A stretch of 10,873 bases of DNA from an uncultured Collinsella sp. (GCA_900554905.1 USJB01000022.1:1-10873); one strand, 5' to 3'; positions 1 to 7,022 are shown, counted from the first letter of the stretch. The notes: generated from the sequence alone by a model not told the origin. Numbers and translations: made by a program.

Positions 1-7
1 TCGAGCC

Positions 8-48
8 GTTACGCGGTTTGGTAAAACCGCGTAACCACTAGTTTGGTA
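8..48. promoter_or_regulatory. 12-bp perfect inverted repeat plus 8-bp direct repeat upstream of the MarR promoter
   Basis: Bases 8-19 and 24-35 are perfect reverse complements (GTTACGCGGTTT against AAACCGCGTAAC) around a GGTA centre. The octamer GTTTGGTA at 16-23 recurs at 41-48, 25 bases on. No T-run follows on either strand, so a terminator is unlikely. The block ends just before a -35 box at 51, which suits a site for a DNA-binding protein. It could also be the 3' hairpin of an upstream transcript that lies outside the window. The pattern is seen; the role is inferred. Confidence 0.5.
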
Positions 49-50
49 CC

Positions 51-79
51 TTGACATTCATTTCTCATGCTCCTAGATT
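51..79 (+). promoter_or_regulatory. Sigma-70-type promoter of the MarR/ABC operon
   Basis: A perfect -35 hexamer TTGACA (51-56) is followed by a 17-base spacer and TAGATT (74-79), which matches TATAAT at four of six positions. Transcription would start near 86, giving a leader of about 50 bases before the regulator start codon. Confidence 0.6.
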
Positions 80-113
80 GGTTAGGCACAAAACAATTCC
101 ACTACCTAACTAA
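78..113. promoter_or_regulatory. Candidate MarR autoregulatory operator (spaced inverted repeat)
   Basis: TTGGTTAGG (78-86) and CCTAACTAA (105-113) are inverted copies with eight of nine bases matching. The left arm overlaps the end of the -10 box and the expected transcription start. MarR proteins commonly repress their own operon by binding inverted repeats over the promoter. The 18-base gap is wider than in a classic single MarR palindrome, so the arms may be two half-sites or two separate sites. Binding is an inference. Confidence 0.4.
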
Positions 114-134
114 AGAAAGGAGCAACACTAATTC

Positions 135-641
135 ATGTGCGATGAACCTCTTAACCTTTGTTCGCACGAGCCCGGCGGTGACCCGTCGCAACCGGTAGAC
201 ATACCCGAAGCGGTCAGCGCCGAAGACAAACTCGCCAAGCGCATCCTGAGCGGCCTGGGTTTTTGCGGCCATTACATGCATTTTCATGGCGGAGGCGTGT
301 CCGGCAAGGCGCCCATCATCTGCCTGCTGGCCAAGCAGCCCGGCGGCGAGATGTCGCAGCAGGAACTCGGCATGCACTTTGACCTCAAGCCGGGGTCGCT
401 TTCCGAGATCCTGTCCAAGCTCGAGGTCAACGGCCTCATCGAGCGCAGCCGTAACCCCAAGGATCGACGGCAACTCACCATTCGCCTGACCGAAACCGGC
501 CGGGAAAACGCCCGCATCGACCAGGCGGCCCGCATCCGCTTTAGAGAACGGGCCTTTAGTGCCCTCACTCACGACGAGCGCGAGCAGCTCGCCGAAATGC
601 TCGAGAAAATCCGTGTAACCTGGGAGGAACTGGATGATTAA
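135..641 (+). CDS. MarR-family winged-helix transcriptional regulator
   Basis: A 168-residue protein of normal MarR length. Residues about 55-125 form the winged helix-turn-helix: the stretch MSQQELGMHFDLKPGSLSEI is the helix-turn-helix, and DRRQLTIRLTETG is the typical wing. The C-terminal helices should form the dimer interface. Before the DNA-binding core there is a C-x-H-x2-H-x-H cluster (Cys44, His46, His49, His51), plus Cys2, Cys9 and His11, which could bind a metal or sense oxidants. An AAGGAG at 117-122 lies 12 bases before the ATG, slightly far. The stop codon overlaps the next start by 8 bases (ATGATTAA), which implies translational coupling to the exporter genes. It most likely represses this operon and is relieved by a transported compound. 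The family is clear; the ligand is unknown. Confidence 0.9.
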   Translation: MCDEPLNLCSHEPGGDPSQPVDIPEAVSAEDKLAKRILSGLGFCGHYMHFHGGGVSGKAPIICLLAKQPGGEMSQQELGMHFDLKPGSLSEILSKLEVNGLIERSRNPKDRRQLTIRLTETGRENARIDQAARIRFRERAFSALTHDEREQLAEMLEKIRVTWEELDD

Positions 642-2430
642 AACCCTCATGGGCAGCATCCGCGACTATATGAAAGTCGCTGTTGCCACGCCATTGATCG
701 TGCTTGGCGAGGTGATCTGCGAGGTGCTGGTTCCATTTATCACCGCCAACCTGATCGACGCCATCAAAGACGGTGCCACCGTAGCCGAGATGCTTCCCAC
801 CGCAGGCTTTTTGGTGCTCATCGCGCTGACGTCGCTTGCTTTAGGCGCCGCTGCCGGCGTCACCTGCAGCCATGCGAGCTGCGGCTTCGCCAAGAACCTG
901 CGTCACGACCTGTTCTACAAGATCCAGACGTTCAGCTTTGCCAACATCGATGAGTTCTCGAGCTCCTCGCTCGTCACGCGTCTGACCACTGACATCAACA
1001 ACGTTCAGCAGGCCTTTATGATGATCATCCGTATCGCCGTGCGCGCGCCGCTGGTCTTGATCTTCGCCTTTACCATGGCATTTATCATGGGCGGCAGCGT
1101 CGCCATGGTCTACCTGGTCATCATTCCGCTGCTGGGCTTTGGACTGTTCTTTATCATCTTTAAGGTACGCCCCATCTTCTCGCGCGTGTTCCACAAGTAC
1201 GATGCCCTTAACGAGTCCGTCGAGGAAAACGTCACCGGCATGCGCGTGGTCAAGAGCTATGTGCGCGAAGACTTTGAGAAGGAGAAGTTCGCCACCGCCG
1301 CGCGCGACGTCCAGATGGACTTCACCCGCGCCGAGAAGCTGCTCGCCTTTAACAACCCCATGATGAACATCTGCGTCAACGGCGCATTTGTCGTCATCAT
1401 CTACCTGGGATCCAAGCTCATCATCACGAGCCAGGGCACGCTGTTCGACGTGGGCCAGCTCTCCTCGATCTTTACCTATGGCTTCGCGATCCTCATGAGC
1501 CTGATGCAGCTGTCGATGATCTTTGTCATGGTGACCATGGCCGACGAATCGGCGCACCGCATTACCGAGGTGCTGGCCGCCGAGCCCACGATCGCCGATC
1601 CCGCCGAGCCCGTGCTCGAGGTTGCCGACGGTTCCATCGACTTTGACCACGTGAGCTTTAAGTATTCCGCGCATGCGAAGCGCCAGGCGCTCGACGATAT
1701 CGACCTGCACATTAAGAGCGGCGAGACCATCGGCATCATCGGCGGCACCGGCTCGGCCAAGTCCACGCTTGTAAACCTCATCGCCCGCCTGTACGACGCC
1801 ACCGAGGGCACCGTGCGCGTGGGCGGCATGGACGTGCGCGACTACGACTTGGACGCCTTGCGCCACCAAGTGGCCATGGTGCTACAGAAAAACGTGCTGT
1901 TTAGCGGCACCATCGCCGAGAATCTGCGCTGGGGCGACCCGAACGCCACCGACGAGGAAGTCCGCGAGGCGGCACATCTGGCCTGCGCCGACGAGTTTGT
2001 CGACGGCTTCCCCAAGGGTTACGACACCTGGATCGAGCAGGGCGGCTCCAATGTTTCCGGCGGTCAGAAGCAGCGCCTGTGCATTGCGCGCGCCCTGCTG
2101 CGTCGCCCCAAGATCTTGATCCTGGACGACTCCACCAGCGCCGTCGACACCAAGACCGACGCCAAGATTCGCGCAGGGTTGGCAAGCTATCTGCCCAACA
2201 CGACCAAGCTCATCATCGCCCAGCGCATTAGCTCCGTACAGGATGCAGACCGCATCATCGTCATGGAGGGTGGCCGCATCGCGCAGATCGGCAACCATGA
2301 TGAGCTGCTTAAGACGAGCGAAATCTACCGCGAGACCTTTACCTCGCAGAACAAGATGTCTGCCGAGGCCGAGGCCGAGGTATCCGTACCGCAAGCTCAA
2401 ACCCAGGAAGGAGGCGAGGCACATGAGTAA
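634..2430 (+). CDS. ABC exporter half-transporter, degenerate ATP-site subunit
   Basis: A 598-residue fused exporter with an N-terminal six-helix membrane domain (about residues 15-305) and a C-terminal ATPase domain (about 330-575). Walker A is GGTGSAKST (370-378), with Ala where the last Gly of GxxGxGKS/T is usual. The Q-loop Gln is 418 and the signature VSGGQ is at 474-478. Walker B ends in Asp498-Asp499, so the catalytic Glu is replaced by Asp. The switch-loop His is replaced by Gln530. Loss of both Glu and His is known from the weak-site subunit of heterodimeric exporters such as TM287, BmrC and LmrC. GGGAGG at 622-627 sits 6 bases before the ATG, and the gene overlaps the next by 8 bases. 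The tail after about residue 575 is Glu/Ala-rich. It should pair with the downstream half-transporter to expel drugs, lipids or peptides; the substrate is unknown. Confidence 0.92.
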   Translation: MIKTLMGSIRDYMKVAVATPLIVLGEVICEVLVPFITANLIDAIKDGATVAEMLPTAGFLVLIALTSLALGAAAGVTCSHASCGFAKNLRHDLFYKIQTFSFANIDEFSSSSLVTRLTTDINNVQQAFMMIIRIAVRAPLVLIFAFTMAFIMGGSVAMVYLVIIPLLGFGLFFIIFKVRPIFSRVFHKYDALNESVEENVTGMRVVKSYVREDFEKEKFATAARDVQMDFTRAEKLLAFNNPMMNICVNGAFVVIIYLGSKLIITSQGTLFDVGQLSSIFTYGFAILMSLMQLSMIFVMVTMADESAHRITEVLAAEPTIADPAEPVLEVADGSIDFDHVSFKYSAHAKRQALDDIDLHIKSGETIGIIGGTGSAKSTLVNLIARLYDATEGTVRVGGMDVRDYDLDALRHQVAMVLQKNVLFSGTIAENLRWGDPNATDEEVREAAHLACADEFVDGFPKGYDTWIEQGGSNVSGGQKQRLCIARALLRRPKILILDDSTSAVDTKTDAKIRAGLASYLPNTTKLIIAQRISSVQDADRIIVMEGGRIAQIGNHDELLKTSEIYRETFTSQNKMSAEAEAEVSVPQAQTQEGGEAHE

Positions 2431-4342
2431 GGCAACGACCGCCGAGCGCGCGCTCAACCGCAAGGGCGGCACCATGTCGCGCCTCATCAAGACGCTTTTT
2501 GGCTTCTACCCCGTGCTTTTGCCCCTCGTCGTCGCCGGCGTGGTGCTCTGTGCCATCATCAACTCCATCGGCGCGACCTTCCTTCAGAGCGCCCTGCAGA
2601 TCATTAGCGAATCGTGGCAGTCAGGCGACTGGGAAGCCGCACAGCCCAAGATCGCACAGCTCGTGACCACCCTCGCCTGCATCTACGGCATCGGCATCCT
2701 GTCCTCGCTGTTCTGGAACCGCGCCATGGCCATCGTCACGCAGGGCTCGCTCGAGAAGCTGCGCGAGAAGATGTTCAACCGCATGCAGGACCTGCCGATT
2801 CGCTACTTCGACACGCACCAGCGCGGCGACATCATGAGCCACTACACCAACGACATCGACACGCTGCGCCAGATGATCAGCCAGTCGCTGCCCAACCTGC
2901 TCATGACGACCATCGTCATCGTCACGGTATTCTTTATCATGCTGTACTACAGCGTGTGGATGTGCCTGGTCATTGTGGCCGGCGTCGCCTTTATGACCTT
3001 TATGACCAAGCTGCTCGGCTCCAACTCTGCGCGCTTCTTCATTGCGCAGCAGACCGAGCTCGGCGTGGTCGAGGGCCATATCGAGGAAGTCATGAACGGC
3101 CAGAAGGTCGTCAAGGCATTCTGCCACGAGTCTGCCGCCGAGGCCGATTTTGACGAGCGCAACGAAAAGCTCTTCGAGGTCTCGCAGAAGGCCAACATGT
3201 ACGCCAACATCCTCATGCCCATCCTTATGAACCTGGGAAACCTGCTCTACGTGCTGGTCGCACTGGCAGGCGGCATTTTCCTGGCGCTGGGCGTGCCCAA
3301 CCTGAGCATCTCGGGCATGGCGCTGTCCATCGCCGTCGTGGTGCCGTTCCTCAACATGACCAAGCAGTTCTGCGGACAGATCGGCCAGATCTCGCAGCAG
3401 ATCAACGCCGTGGTCATGGGCCTCGCCGGCGCCGACCGCATCTTTGAGCTCATCGACGAGAAGCCCGAGGCCGATGAAGGCTACGTGACGCTCGTCAACG
3501 CGCAGGTGAACCCCGATACCTGGGAGTTCGAGGAGGCCGACCACCACACCGGCATGTGGGCGTGGAAACATCCGCACCGCGCGACCGGCGAGATCGAATA
3601 CGTGCCGCTGCGTGGCGACCTGGTCATGGACAACGTCGACTTTGGCTACACGCCCGACCACGAGGTGCTGCACGGCGTGTCCGTGTTTGCCAAGCCGGGC
3701 CAGAAGGTCGCGTTTGTCGGCGCCACCGGTGCCGGTAAGACGACCATCACCAATCTCATCAACCGCTTCTACGACATCGCCGACGGCAAGATCCGCTACG
3801 ACGGCATCAACGTCAACAAGATCCGCAAGGCCGACCTGCGCCGCTCGCTGGGCGTCGTGCTACAGGACGTGAACCTGTTCACCGGCACCGTGATGGATAA
3901 CATCCGCTACGGCAATCTGGACGCTACCGACGAGGAGTGCATCGCGGCGGCCAAGCTCGCGGGCGCCGACGACTTTATCACCCGCCTGCCCGACGGCTAC
4001 GACACCATGCTCACCGGCAACGGCGCACAGCTGTCGCAGGGCCAGCGCCAGCTGATTTCGATCGCACGCGCTGCCGTCGCCGATCCGCCGGCAATGATTC
4101 TGGACGAGGCCACGAGCTCCATCGACACCCGCACCGAGGCTATCGTGCAGGCAGGCATGGATAAGCTCATGGAGGGCCGCACGACGTTTGTCATCGCGCA
4201 CCGCCTGTCCACCGTGCGCAACTCCGACGCGATCATCTGTCTGGACCACGGCCGCATCATCGAGCGCGGCAACCACGACGAGCTGATTGCCAAGCGCGGG
4301 TATTACTACCAGCTCTATACCGGAGCGTTTGAGCTGGAGTAG
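2423..4342 (+). CDS. ABC exporter half-transporter, catalytically competent subunit
   Basis: A 639-residue protein with a six-helix membrane domain (about residues 28-330) and an ATPase domain (about 400-630). Walker A is GATGAGKT (433-440) and the Q-loop Gln is 481. Walker B ends in Asp561-Glu562 with an intact catalytic Glu, and the switch His is 593. The signature is LSQGQ (537-541) instead of LSGGQ. In heterodimers this altered signature faces the partner's degenerate Walker site, so the two subunits complement each other. Between the two domains lies a linker of roughly 45 extra residues, rich in His and Trp (HHTGMWAWKHPH, 374-385). I recall similar linkers in related Firmicute exporters. 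The ATG at 2423 was chosen because AGGAAGGAGG (2405-2414) stands 8 bases ahead and ATGAGTAA overlaps the previous stop. An in-frame ATG at 2243 lies deep inside the upstream gene. Confidence 0.93.
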   Translation: MSKATTAERALNRKGGTMSRLIKTLFGFYPVLLPLVVAGVVLCAIINSIGATFLQSALQIISESWQSGDWEAAQPKIAQLVTTLACIYGIGILSSLFWNRAMAIVTQGSLEKLREKMFNRMQDLPIRYFDTHQRGDIMSHYTNDIDTLRQMISQSLPNLLMTTIVIVTVFFIMLYYSVWMCLVIVAGVAFMTFMTKLLGSNSARFFIAQQTELGVVEGHIEEVMNGQKVVKAFCHESAAEADFDERNEKLFEVSQKANMYANILMPILMNLGNLLYVLVALAGGIFLALGVPNLSISGMALSIAVVVPFLNMTKQFCGQIGQISQQINAVVMGLAGADRIFELIDEKPEADEGYVTLVNAQVNPDTWEFEEADHHTGMWAWKHPHRATGEIEYVPLRGDLVMDNVDFGYTPDHEVLHGVSVFAKPGQKVAFVGATGAGKTTITNLINRFYDIADGKIRYDGINVNKIRKADLRRSLGVVLQDVNLFTGTVMDNIRYGNLDATDEECIAAAKLAGADDFITRLPDGYDTMLTGNGAQLSQGQRQLISIARAAVADPPAMILDEATSSIDTRTEAIVQAGMDKLMEGRTTFVIAHRLSTVRNSDAIICLDHGRIIERGNHDELIAKRGYYYQLYTGAFELE

Positions 4343-4467
4343 TTCGGCTCGCCGAGATGGCCGATTTGCCGCTCATTCGTCGGGCATGACCCTAAGATCA
4401 ATGCCCTCCTCTTTCGGGGCAAATCGACTCATCTCAACGACCCAAACACAATGCACCGCAACGAATA
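4343..4467 (+). other. 3' untranslated region of the ABC operon with nested inverted repeats
   Basis: Between the last ABC stop codon and the terminator, CGATTTGCC (4362-4370) pairs with GGCAAATCG (4418-4426). Inside that, GGGCAT (4382-4387) pairs with ATGCCC (4401-4406). Transcribed, this gives a two-tier stem-loop that may protect the mRNA 3' end or be a trailing small RNA. It could also be chance or a gene remnant. No credible coding sequence was seen here. Confidence 0.4.
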
Positions 4468-4504
4468 AAGCCTCCGCAGCCACACGAGCTGCGGAGGCTT
4501 TTTT
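4468..4504 (+). terminator. Rho-independent terminator of the MarR/ABC operon
   Basis: A perfect 13-bp stem (4468-4480 with 4488-4500, AAGCCTCCGCAGC and its complement) encloses a 7-base loop. Six T residues (4499-4504) overlap the stem end. On the opposite strand the stem is followed by TTTATT, so it may work weakly in both directions, though no minus-strand gene feeds into it. Confidence 0.93.
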
Positions 4505-4513
4505 CATGCCGGC

Positions 4514-4685
4514 CGGAAACCGTATCCCACTTTTCGGGCCCAGAATGGGATGCCGTTTCCCGCTGGGCCCCCTCCGGGAAACGACATCCCATTTCAAGGG
4601 CATAAACCGGGATGTGGTTTCCCCTAACGGCACCTTTGGGAAACCGCATCCCACTCTAGACGCACAAAACGGGATGAGCTTTCCC
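4514..4685. repeat. 62-bp tandem repeat made of six alternating 16-bp inverted motifs
   Basis: The motif NGGGATGnnnTTTCCC occurs in plus orientation at 4546-4561, 4608-4623 and 4670-4685. It occurs in minus orientation at 4514-4529, 4576-4591 and 4638-4653. The orientation alternates strictly, and start-to-start steps are 32, 30, 32, 30 and 32 bases. Minus-to-plus spacers are 16 bases and share a C/T-rich start, a central GGC-like core and an A-rich end. The two plus-to-minus spacers are 14 bases. This makes about 2.75 copies of a 62-base unit. Neighbouring motifs can pair to form alternative hairpins. It resembles a REP/BIME-type intergenic element. No protein or transposase accompanies it here. 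Confidence 0.85.
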
Positions 4686-4781
4686 ATGGTGATCCAAGAC
4701 CAGAAGCATGTCCGATAGCGCGGCCAGGTCAAGAACAACAAGGCAAGCGTCACGCCAATTTGGACGAGCGTCTGCTGCAGT
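4686..4781. other. Intergenic stretch with no recognised feature
   Basis: Between the repeat array and the cyclase promoter I see no ribosome binding site paired with a plausible frame, no hairpin of note and no RNA gene. Confidence 0.5.
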
Positions 4782-4809
4782 TTGAGGCTGCTGGCCCATA
4801 TGGTAGAGT
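4782..4809 (+). promoter_or_regulatory. Candidate promoter of the diguanylate cyclase gene
   Basis: TTGAGG (4782-4787) is followed by a 16-base spacer and TAGAGT (4804-4809). A TG at 4801-4802 forms an extended -10 (TGGTAGAGT). The leader would be about 60 bases. The same TGGTA-type extended -10 recurs upstream of the last gene in the window. Confidence 0.4.
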
Positions 4810-4875
4810 TAACCACCCATGAATTTCAGCACACTGCGTGCTACCTGTTCTTTTGTCATTTAGGGGAGTGAACTT

Positions 4876-5967
4876 GTGAATACTTCTGTCGCCAAGAAGG
4901 CCGGCCAGGCGGTGCGCCTGCTCATGATGGTGCTCACGGCAGTTCTCATCTTCTTCTTCATCAATGTTATGCTGCTCGTCTCCGATATCCAGGGCACGGC
5001 GCGTGTGGTCAACTACGCCGGTCTGGTGCGCGGTACCACGCAGCGAATCGTTAAACTCGAGGATGCGGGCCAGCCTCAAGATGACCTGCTCAAAGCCGTG
5101 GATTCATACATCAACGGTTTGCGTTACGGAAGTGACGACCTCAACCTCGTCCGTCTCGACGACGACGAGTATCAGGTAAAAATGACCGAGCTTGCAAATT
5201 ATTATGATGAGCTTTGCGCCGAGATCAGCCGCGTGCGCGAAGTCGGCTATGAGAACACCGACATCATCTCCATGAGCGAGGAGTTCTTTGGCATTTGCGA
5301 CGATGCTACGCGACTCGCAGAGGACTACTCTCAGGAGAAGGCGTCGGCGCTCAACTATCTCGAGGGCCTGGTGATCATCGACATCATGGGCTTGGTGGCG
5401 ACCTTTGCGGTCGAACTTGTTCGCGCGGTGCGAACTGCCGCGCTCAATCGCGAACTGCAGAACAAAGTCTATCTCGACGAAGCCACAGGACTGCCCAACA
5501 AGAACAAGTGCGAGGAGGTCTTGGGGCAGGAGCAGCCTGTCTCCGCGGAGGCGCCCGTTGCGGTGTGCGTCTTCGACCTTAACAATCTGCATACGGTCAA
5601 TAACAGCTTCGGCCACGAGAAGGGCGACGAATACATCCGTTCTTTTGCCCAGCAGCTGGGGCGCGTGGCGTCGGAGACCTGCTTTGTGGGCCGCGACGGC
5701 GGCGATGAGTTTATCGCGGTGCTGCGAGATACCGATCGAGCTGCCGTGGAGTCCTGTCTCGCTCGGGTTCGCGCGAACGTGAACGAGTATTCCGAGACTC
5801 ATCCCGACATGCCTATCAGCTATGCGGTGGGCTATGCGCTTTCCAGTGATTTTGATGAACCGCCTACGATGCGTGAGCTCTTTTCTCAGGCCGACAAAAA
5901 CATGTACGTCGATAAGAACCGCGTAAAGGCAGCCGAGACAGCCGACCCGCAACGCGAGGACCGCTAA
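4876..5967 (+). CDS. Membrane-anchored GGDEF diguanylate cyclase
   Basis: A 363-residue protein that should make cyclic di-GMP from two GTP. Transmembrane helix 1 is about residues 13-36 and helix 2 about 162-182. They enclose an external helical sensor region of about 125 residues. The external part begins with VNYAGLVRGTTQRIVKLE, which resembles the start of PilJ/nitrate-type four-helix sensors. The GGDEF domain runs from about 197 to 350, with ATGLPNK (203-209), metal-binding Asp234, FGH (245-247) and an intact GGDEF at 275-279. The inhibitory RxxD site normally found a few residues upstream is SETC here, so product inhibition through that site is unlikely. The start is GTG, with GGGGAG (4863-4868) 7 bases ahead. 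The gene stands alone in its transcription unit, and no EAL or HD-GYP partner is in the window. The external signal is unknown. Confidence 0.92.
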   Translation: MNTSVAKKAGQAVRLLMMVLTAVLIFFFINVMLLVSDIQGTARVVNYAGLVRGTTQRIVKLEDAGQPQDDLLKAVDSYINGLRYGSDDLNLVRLDDDEYQVKMTELANYYDELCAEISRVREVGYENTDIISMSEEFFGICDDATRLAEDYSQEKASALNYLEGLVIIDIMGLVATFAVELVRAVRTAALNRELQNKVYLDEATGLPNKNKCEEVLGQEQPVSAEAPVAVCVFDLNNLHTVNNSFGHEKGDEYIRSFAQQLGRVASETCFVGRDGGDEFIAVLRDTDRAAVESCLARVRANVNEYSETHPDMPISYAVGYALSSDFDEPPTMRELFSQADKNMYVDKNRVKAAETADPQREDR

Positions 5968-5983
5968 ACCCGTCCCAAATGAG

Positions 5984-6862
5984 CTAGTTGAGGAGTTGGG
6001 CCATGGCGTTGACGAATTTTTGTACTTGGAGGGTGGGCTCGAGCGGATAGTGCAAAAAGACCGGCACCTCTCGCCCGCACAGGAACGGCACGCCCACAAA
6101 GGCCGGGTGCACCCCCGACCATGCGCCGCAGGTGAGCACCGCGTCACCCTTTTCCTCTGCCTCGTTAAAGAGCGCAAAGTCAAAGCTGTCCACGTCGATC
6201 ACGTCTACGCCGCCGTCGGCCAACAGATCGATACGCAGACTGTCCATAGCGTCGTTGCCGTGACGGAGCACGCGCAGGCGCATGCCCTCTAAGTCGGCAA
6301 CTGTGATGCGCGTCTTGCGCGCCAGCGGGCTCGTGCGCGGCAGGTCGATATAAAACGGCACGTTAACGATGCGAAGCTTTTGGCAGGCGTCGCCCCAGCG
6401 TGGAGTAGAAAAACTCGACTGCACTACATCCACCTCGCGGCCCAAGCTGCGCATGACGGATTCGCGCTCGTCATAGAGGTCGCTTACCGGCACGATCTCA
6501 AATCGCAGCGATGGTTCCAGATCGTGGATGTCCGACCACATCGACAGCGTTTGGCGCCCCGGGCACATCATCGACACGCCCAGGCGCACGGCCCCGCCAT
6601 CGCCTGCCGCGCGTCGGGCACGGCGCAGCGCGTCCTCGGACTGCCGCATGATCGAACGTGCATCGTCCACCAGCAGAGCACCTGCCGGCGTCACCTTAAC
6701 ACCAGAATGCGAGCGCTCGAACAACGTGATGCCGAACTCGGCCTCGAATCCCGACACCTGTTTGACGAGCGCCGGGGTCGACACGCGCAATTTTGCCGCC
6801 GCACGCGAGAAGCTTCCCAGCTCCGCGGCGGCCGATATGGCCTCGAGTCGTCGATCGTACAC
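5984..6862 (-). CDS. LysR-family transcriptional regulator
   Basis: From the GTG at 6862 the protein has 292 residues, standard for LysR regulators. Residues about 3-62 form the winged helix-turn-helix, with GSFSRAAAKLRVSTPALVKQ as the core and LFERSHSGVKVTPAG as the wing. Residues about 85-290 form the substrate-binding-like effector domain. GTG was preferred to an ATG 30 bases upstream (6892) because GGGAG (6869-6873) lies 6 bases before the GTG, nothing similar precedes the ATG, and LysR proteins usually begin about this close to the helix-turn-helix. It is divergent from the SDR/MFS/Gfo-Idh operon across about 230 bases, the classic layout for a LysR activator of its neighbour. Its 3' end is 16 bases from the convergent cyclase stop. 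The inducer is probably the transported substrate or an intermediate, by inference. Confidence 0.9.
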   Translation of the reverse strand: MYDRRLEAISAAAELGSFSRAAAKLRVSTPALVKQVSGFEAEFGITLFERSHSGVKVTPAGALLVDDARSIMRQSEDALRRARRAAGDGGAVRLGVSMMCPGRQTLSMWSDIHDLEPSLRFEIVPVSDLYDERESVMRSLGREVDVVQSSFSTPRWGDACQKLRIVNVPFYIDLPRTSPLARKTRITVADLEGMRLRVLRHGNDAMDSLRIDLLADGGVDVIDVDSFDFALFNEAEEKGDAVLTCGAWSGVHPAFVGVPFLCGREVPVFLHYPLEPTLQVQKFVNAMAQLLN

Positions 6863-6934
6863 GTCAATCTCCCGTTTCCAGACGCATGGCAATGAACTGC
6901 CGAAGGGGGTCGTTTTGGCAGGTCACGCGCTCAA

Positions 6935-6964
6935 TTGAGAAAAAACTGCATCGCACAGTATAAA
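6935..6964 (+). promoter_or_regulatory. Promoter of the SDR/MFS/Gfo-Idh operon
   Basis: TTGAGA (6935-6940) and TATAAA (6959-6964) each match the consensus at five of six positions, with an 18-base spacer. Transcription would start near 6971, leaving a leader of about 125 bases. A small inverted repeat, ACTG (6945-6948) with CAGT (6956-6959), lies in the spacer and touches the -10. The slightly long spacer is typical of promoters that need an activator. Confidence 0.6.
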
Positions 6965-6990
6965 CCTACGGTTAACGCCATTCTAACAAA

Positions 6991-7022
6991 TATGCAATTC
7001 ACCTGCGCAAATGCAAAGCATA
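6991..7022. promoter_or_regulatory. Candidate LysR-type operator region in the divergent intergenic space
   Basis: ATGC-N3-GCAT occupies 7011-7021, and an outer pair TATGC (6991-6995) and GCATA (7018-7022) brackets the region. On the minus strand TGTTAGAAT (rightmost base about 6992) reads as an extended -10 for the regulator gene, so a bound protein here could control the regulator itself. A further 8-bp palindrome CCACGTGG is at 7039-7046. These are candidate sites only; short palindromes arise by chance. Confidence 0.3.

Noticed and set aside
8..35. Intrinsic terminator of a gene upstream of the window.
   Set aside because: The stem is strong but no T-run follows on either strand, so a binding site or stabilising hairpin is preferred. 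The upstream gene is not visible, so this is not excluded.
2243..2422. Upstream ATG giving the second ABC subunit 60 more residues.
   Set aside because: It lies deep inside the first ABC gene. The added residues are basic and low-complexity, and the ATG at 2423 has a near-perfect ribosome binding site.
4514..4685. CRISPR-like array.
   Set aside because: Repeats alternate in orientation, are only 16 bp, and the 14/16-base spacers are related to each other. No cas gene is near.
4287..4816. Open frames on both strands running through the repeat array (about 143 and 147 codons).
   Set aside because: Much of their translation is the 62-bp repeat read through, which yields low-complexity echoes. 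They lack convincing ribosome binding sites and resemble no protein I know. One overlaps the end of the ABC gene.
6863..6892. Upstream ATG start for the LysR regulator, adding 10 residues.
   Set aside because: No ribosome binding site precedes it, while the GTG at 6862 has GGGAG 6 bases upstream and gives a normal LysR N-terminus.
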